From Sphaerisporangium rubeum (GTDB lineage: Bacteria; Actinomycetota; Actinomycetes; Streptosporangiales; Streptosporangiaceae), in assembly GCF_014207705.1 (NCBI RefSeq), contig NZ_JACHIU010000001.1:3216501-3280500 (forward strand): a DNA stretch of 64,000 nucleotides, given 5' to 3'. The notes under the pieces were generated by a model. It was given only the letters and a program-made list of their open reading frames with translations. It was not told the DNA's origin and did no database searches. A program made the translations under genes and the position numbers. Of this stretch, positions 59,949 to 64,000 are shown one piece after another (the stretch's first letter is position 1; every line of letters begins with the position of its first letter).

Positions 59949-62198
59949 TCAGTCCCCCGAGGTCCTGATCTTCTCCGCGAGATGGGACGGCAGCGGCTCG
60001 TACCGCAGGAAGGACCGGCTGAAGGTCCCCGTGCCGTGCGACATGGAGCGCAGGTCGATGGCGTACCGGGTGATCTCCAGCTCCGGCACCTCGGCCCGCA
60101 CCAGCGTGCGGCCGACGCCGACCGGCTCGGTGCCGAGCACCCGGCCGCGCCGCGACGACAGGTCCGACATCACCGCGCCGACGTGCTCGTCCTCCACCAG
60201 CACCGACACCTCGTCCACCGGCTCCAGCAGCAGCGCCGGCACCTTGGCCGCGGCCTCCTTCAGCGCGAGCTGGCCCGCGATCTGGAAGGCCATGTCGGAG
60301 GAGTCCACCGAGTGCGCCTTGCCGTCGTACAGCGTCACCCGGATGTCGACCACGGGGTACCCGGCGAGGACGCCGCGCTCCATCTGCGCGCGCACGCCTT
60401 TCTCCACCGAGGGGATGAACTGTCTCGGCACCACGCCGCCGACGATCTTGTCCACGAACTCGAGCCCGCCGCCGGACGGCAGCGGCTCCACCTCGACGTG
60501 GCAGATGGCGTACTGTCCGTGGCCGCCGGTCTGCTTGACGTTGCGGCCCATGCCCTGCGCCTTGCCGCCGAACGTCTCACGCAGCGGCACCCGCAGCTCG
60601 ATGCGCTCCACCTCGACCCCGTGCCGCCGGGACAGGTGGTCCAGCAGCAGGTCGGCGTGCGCCTCACCCATGCACCACAGCACGAGCTGCCGTGTCTCGG
60701 GGTTGTTCTCCAGCCGCAGCGTCGGGTCCTCGGCGACGAGCCGGCCGAGCGCCTGCGACAGCTTGTCCTCGTCGGCCTTCGACTTGGCCCTGATGGCGAC
60801 CGGCAGCAACGGCTCCGGCATCGTCCAGGAGGTCACCAGCAGCGGGTTGTCCTTGTCGGACAGGGTGTCGCCGGTCTCGGCCCTGCCGAGCTTGGCGACC
60901 GCGCAGATGTCGCCGGCGACGCACTTGGCCGTGGTGCGCTGGCTCTTGCCGAGCGGTGAGGACAGCGAGCCGATGCGCTCGTCCAGGTCGTGGTCCTCGT
61001 GGCCGCGGTCGGCGAGGCCGTGGCCCGACACGTGCACCGTCATGTCGGGCCGCAGGGTGCCGGAGAAGACGCGCACGAGGCTGATGCGGCCTACGTACGG
61101 GTCGCTGGTGGTCTTGACGATCTCGGCGACGAGAGGGCCGTCGGGGTCGCAGGTCAGCCCGGTCGCGGGCCGGCCGTCGATGGTCGTGATCTCCGGCAGG
61201 GGGTGCTCCATCGGCGAGGGGAAGCCCTGCGTGATGATCTCCAGCAGTTCCTGCATGCCGACGACGGGCCCGGACCCCGGCGCGGCGCAGGTGGCGAGCA
61301 GGGGATAGAAGCCGCCGCGCGCGACCGCCTTCTCCAGGTCCTCGATGAGGATCTTGGCGTCGATCTCCTCACCGGAGAGGTAGCGGTCCATGAGGGACTC
61401 GTCCTCGCTCTCCTGGATGATCCCCTCGATGAGCGAACCCCGGTAGGTGTCGATCTGGTCCTGGTAGGCGGGACCGGGGTCGTTCTCGCTGCGGCCGCCG
61501 GTCGCGTAGTTGAAGAACTTCTGCGACAGCAGCCCGATCAGGCCGTTCACGTGCCCGTTGGTCACCACAGGCAGGTACAGCGGAGCGACGCCGTCGCCGA
61601 AGACGTCCTGGCAGGTGGCCACCACGTCGTCGAAGTCGGCGCGCTGGTGGTCGATCTTGGTGACCACCACGGCGCGGGGCATGCCGACCGCCGCGCACTC
61701 CTCCCAGAGCATGCGCGTCAGGCCGTCCACGCCTTCGGCCGCCGACACGACGAACAGCGCCGCGTCCGCCGCGCGCAGGCCGGCCCGCAGGTCGCCGACG
61801 AAGTCCGCGTACCCCGGGGTGTCGAGCAGGTTGATCTTGATGCCGTTGTGGACGAGCGGCGCGACGCACAGATTGACCGAGCGCTGCTGCCGCACCTCCA
61901 CCTCGTCGAAGTCGCAGACCGTGGAGCCGTCCTCGACGCGACCCGCGCGCTGGATGGTCCCTGTAGCGGCCAGCAGAGCCTCGGCCAACGTCGTCTTCCC
62001 GGCTCCGGAATGGCCGACCAGCACGACATTGCGCACCGCGTCCGGCCGGTCGGCCGAGGGTGCTCTGCCCGCGGCTCCCGAAGTGTGGCCCGTGTTCCTG
62101 TCCGGCACGTCGCCTCCCGCGTCTCGCCGTGAGATGCGGCCGCGCGCGGCCACATCGTCCGCCGCCGCGCCCGCCGCCCCCGATAGAGCGCGGTGCAT
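59949..62198 (-). CDS. fusA2: Elongation factor G-like GTPase (FusA2/EF-G-2 type)
   Basis: 749 residues from ATG 62198; the frame goes on to 62336 but the ATG follows GGAGGTAAAGGCTGTA. A 45-residue polar N-terminus precedes the G domain with G1 G-H-S-G-A-G-K-T-T, G3 D-T-P-G-Y-A-D-F and G4 T-K-I-D. The canonical switch I R-G-I-T is replaced (R-Q-Q-R-S-V-N-L-C). Domains II-V follow, with G-G-H-G-Q-Y and S-M-S-H-G-T-G near the end. The family resembles mycobacterial FusA2 and may not translocate; ribosome rescue or stress roles are suggested. Confidence 0.9.
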   Translation of the reverse strand: MHRALSGAAGAAADDVAARGRISRRDAGGDVPDRNTGHTSGAAGRAPSADRPDAVRNVVLVGHSGAGKTTLAEALLAATGTIQRAGRVEDGSTVCDFDEVEVRQQRSVNLCVAPLVHNGIKINLLDTPGYADFVGDLRAGLRAADAALFVVSAAEGVDGLTRMLWEECAAVGMPRAVVVTKIDHQRADFDDVVATCQDVFGDGVAPLYLPVVTNGHVNGLIGLLSQKFFNYATGGRSENDPGPAYQDQIDTYRGSLIEGIIQESEDESLMDRYLSGEEIDAKILIEDLEKAVARGGFYPLLATCAAPGSGPVVGMQELLEIITQGFPSPMEHPLPEITTIDGRPATGLTCDPDGPLVAEIVKTTSDPYVGRISLVRVFSGTLRPDMTVHVSGHGLADRGHEDHDLDERIGSLSSPLGKSQRTTAKCVAGDICAVAKLGRAETGDTLSDKDNPLLVTSWTMPEPLLPVAIRAKSKADEDKLSQALGRLVAEDPTLRLENNPETRQLVLWCMGEAHADLLLDHLSRRHGVEVERIELRVPLRETFGGKAQGMGRNVKQTGGHGQYAICHVEVEPLPSGGGLEFVDKIVGGVVPRQFIPSVEKGVRAQMERGVLAGYPVVDIRVTLYDGKAHSVDSSDMAFQIAGQLALKEAAAKVPALLLEPVDEVSVLVEDEHVGAVMSDLSSRRGRVLGTEPVGVGRTLVRAEVPELEITRYAIDLRSMSHGTGTFSRSFLRYEPLPSHLAEKIRTSGD

Positions 62199-62385
62199 TA
62201 CAGCCTTTACCTCCGCCGCGCGGATCACAAGAGGCGAAAGGCAAAAGTGCTGAGCGACGAGGAACCGGCCACGGAAACGGCCGGTCCCTGTCGGTCCCGT
62301 CGCCCTTCCCTTACCCGTTGACCGGTTCCATCGCACCAGGTGGCCGCCGCGGCGGCCCGTCAGCGCGTCCGGCCGCGCGGTGGCC

Positions 62386-62391
62386 TACGAT
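62386..62391 (+). promoter_or_regulatory. TACGAT, -10 of a probable leaderless pgsA transcript
   Basis: TACGAT ends 9 bp before ATG 62401 and no ribosome site separates them, which fits a leaderless mRNA. A -35 is not obvious. Confidence 0.35.
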
Positions 62392-62400
62392 CAAAGCGCG

Positions 62401-63000
62401 ATGTTGAAGCTCCTGCGTCCCGCCGTCACCCGCGTGCTGACCCCGATCGGCCGGGCGCTGGCCCGGCGCGGCGTCAGCCCCGACGTCATCACCGCGATCG
62501 GCACGCTCGGCGTCGCCGTGAGCGCACTGGTCCTCTACCCCCTCGGCCAGCTGTGGTGGGGGTCGGTGGCCGTCGCGGTGTTCGCGCTCGCCGACCTGCT
62601 GGACGGCGTGCTGGCCCGCATGCTCGGCCCCGGCAGCACATGGGGGGCCTTCCTCGACTCCACCCTCGACCGCGTCGGCGACGCCGCGATCTTCTCCGGC
62701 CTGATCCTGTACTTCATGGGCACCGGCGAGCGGCTGCTCGCGGGGGTCGCGCTGTTCTGCCTGGTCGCGGGGGCCGTGGTGTCGTATGCCAAGGCCAGGG
62801 CCGAAGGGCTCGGGCTGACCTGCGACGTCGGGCTGGCCGAGCGGTCCGAGCGGCTGATGGTGGTGCTGGTGGCGGTCGGGCTGTCCGGGCTCGGCGTGCC
62901 GTACATCCTGCCGGCGGGGCTGTGGCTGCTCGCCGCGGCCAGCGCGTTCACCGCCGGGCAGCGAATCCTTCACGTCTACCGTCAGACGGTGCCAACATGA
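62401..63000 (+). CDS. pgsA: CDP-alcohol phosphatidyltransferase (phosphatidylinositol phosphate synthase)
   Basis: 199 residues from ATG 62401. Six spans and the full family motif D-L-L-D-G-V-L-A-R with G-A-F-L-D-S-T-L-D-R following (D-G-x2-A-R-x8-G-x3-D-x3-D). It joins inositol phosphate to CDP-diacylglycerol. As in mycobacteria (pgsA1), it is directly followed by the PIM acyltransferase and PimA genes, supporting phosphatidylinositol rather than phosphatidylglycerol synthesis. Confidence 0.92.
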   Translation: MLKLLRPAVTRVLTPIGRALARRGVSPDVITAIGTLGVAVSALVLYPLGQLWWGSVAVAVFALADLLDGVLARMLGPGSTWGAFLDSTLDRVGDAAIFSGLILYFMGTGERLLAGVALFCLVAGAVVSYAKARAEGLGLTCDVGLAERSERLMVVLVAVGLSGLGVPYILPAGLWLLAAASAFTAGQRILHVYRQTVPT

Positions 63001-63077
63001 ACGTAAGACCGTGACGCCGTCGCGTCACCGATCGCCTCACCGTCCCTTCCACCTCGTCTCCCGGGGGTGACCTCGCG

Positions 63078-63980
63078 TTGTCCGACAGGCTCGTGGCCTG
63101 GGCCTACCACCTCGGCTGGGTGCTCGTGCCCAAGCTGCCCGAGCGGCTGGTCGCCTGGGCCTTCCGGTTCATCGCCGACGCGCTGTGGCGGCGGCGCGGC
63201 CGGTCCGTCCTGCGTCTGGAGTCCAACCTCGCACGGGTCACCGGCAAGGACGCCGGCGACCCGTCCGTACGCGACCTCAGCAGGGCCGGGCTGCGGTCCT
63301 ACTTCCGCTACTGGATGGAGGCGCTGCGCCTGCCGGTCATCGGCAAGGAACGCATCCTGACCGGCACCCGCGACATCGGCGGTCAGCAGATCTTCGACGC
63401 GGTGGACAGCGGACGCGGCATCGTGCTGGCCCTGCCCCACATGGGCAACTGGGACCTCGCGGGGGCCTGGCTCGTCCACAAGGGCTACCCGTTCACGACG
63501 GTCATGGAGCGGCTCAAGCCCGAGTCGCTGTTCGACCGGTTCGTGGCGTTCCGCGAGAGCCTCGGCATGGAGGTCCTGCCGCTCACCGCCAAAGGCGGCG
63601 GCACCGCGCACGCCTTCGGTGTGCTCGCGCGGCGGCTGCGCTCGGGCAAGGCCGTGTGCCTGCCGGCCGAGCGCGACCTCACCGAGCGCGGCGTGCAGGT
63701 CGACTTCTTCGGCGCCGCGACCCGCATGGTCGCCGGGCCCGCGCTGCTGTCCCTGCAGACCGGCGCGCCGCTGCACCCGGCCGGCATCTGGTTCGACGGC
63801 GACGGCTGGTTCATCAAGATCCACCCCGAGATCCCCATCCCCGCCGAGGGCTCACGTCAGGAGAAGATCGCCGTCATGACGCAGGCCATGGCTCGCGCCT
63901 TCGAGGAGAGCATCGCCGAGCACCCCGAGGACTGGCACATGCTCCAGCGCATCTGGCTCGACGACCTGGACCCGCGGTGA
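63078..63980 (+). CDS. patA: Phosphatidylinositol mannoside acyltransferase, PatA-like
   Basis: 300 residues from TTG 63078 with GGGGGTGACC upstream. LpxL/HtrB superfamily with the catalytic H-x4-D motif H-M-G-N-W-D (His121, Asp126), preceded by I-V-L-A-L-P. The conserved L-P-A-E-R-D-L-T and F-F-G segments follow. It acylates the mannose of PIMs on the inner face of the membrane. Located between pgsA and the pimA start. Confidence 0.92.
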   Translation: MSDRLVAWAYHLGWVLVPKLPERLVAWAFRFIADALWRRRGRSVLRLESNLARVTGKDAGDPSVRDLSRAGLRSYFRYWMEALRLPVIGKERILTGTRDIGGQQIFDAVDSGRGIVLALPHMGNWDLAGAWLVHKGYPFTTVMERLKPESLFDRFVAFRESLGMEVLPLTAKGGGTAHAFGVLARRLRSGKAVCLPAERDLTERGVQVDFFGAATRMVAGPALLSLQTGAPLHPAGIWFDGDGWFIKIHPEIPIPAEGSRQEKIAVMTQAMARAFEESIAEHPEDWHMLQRIWLDDLDPR

Positions 63981-63987
63981 TCGCGCC

Positions 63988-64000
63988 ATGAGAGTGGGCA
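63988..64000 (+). CDS. pimA: Start of the next gene, probably PimA glycosyltransferase
   Basis: ATG 63988 begins M-R-V-G, 7 bp after the patA stop, and runs off the window. The name rests on gene order and on the M-R-x-G opening of PimA proteins, not on visible domains. Confidence 0.45.

Overview
The window is chromosomal DNA of a high-GC actinomycete. GC is extreme in coding regions, GTG and TTG starts are common, and it carries Lsr2, mycobacterial-type phosphatidylinositol-mannoside genes, an F420-type LLM oxidoreductase, an XRE-DUF5753 regulator and a CHAT-protease locus. A Streptosporangiales-like genus is my best guess. No rRNA, tRNA, CRISPR array, transposase or phage module was seen.

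Region 1 (1-22.6 kb) is a catabolic block for an unidentified acid handled as CoA thioesters. It holds a class III CoA transferase (cut by the window edge), an LLM oxidoreductase, two MFS transporters, two crotonase-fold proteins, a TesB-like thioesterase, an AccD-AccA fused carboxyltransferase, an alpha/beta hydrolase, a GabD-like aldehyde dehydrogenase, ETF (etfBA), a 3-hydroxyacyl-CoA dehydrogenase, a complete Liv-type ABC importer, a two-domain VOC protein and an EtfD-like Fe-S membrane oxidoreductase. Almost every promoter gap in the block carries an AT-rich, GATAG/CTATC-type element; eight were found. They look like operators of one regulator that is not encoded in the window.

Region 2 (22.7-33.6 kb) is mixed. 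It has a Mug-type DNA glycosylase, then an archaeal-type aspartyl-tRNA synthetase preceded by a clear T-box whose specifier codon (GAC) and UGGC bulge both point to tRNA-Asp. Next come ArsR-like and AraC regulators, a TauE/SafE permease, a DUF574 methyltransferase, an XRE-DUF5753 regulator, an orphan histidine kinase, and a siderophore-interacting protein whose IdeR/DtxR box overlaps the kinase stop codon.

Region 3 (33.7-38.1 kb) has a small membrane/stress operon (SPW, holin-like, DUF3618), a tightly packed NAD kinase-CrcB-DUF190-CrcB operon, and lsr2. About 0.9 kb without a convincing gene follows.

Region 4 (39-45.7 kb) is the most unusual part. It has a sigma factor overlapping a small two-part protein, then three different proteases in a row: intracellular subtilisin, TPR-CHAT caspase-like protease and HExxH metalloprotease. 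I read it as a candidate regulated proteolytic system.

Region 5 (45.8-52 kb) is a stress neighbourhood: zinc alcohol dehydrogenase, HspR-like regulator, Hsp20, CBS-BON protein, universal stress protein, DUF1876 and a BpsA-like aminopropyltransferase. Region 6 (52.2-64 kb) has a GH25 lysozyme followed by the actinobacterial set thrS-HIT-pgsA-patA-pimA. Here that set is split between the HIT gene and pgsA by three genes on the opposite strand (membrane phosphatase-like protein, GHL10 glycosidase, EF-G-like GTPase).
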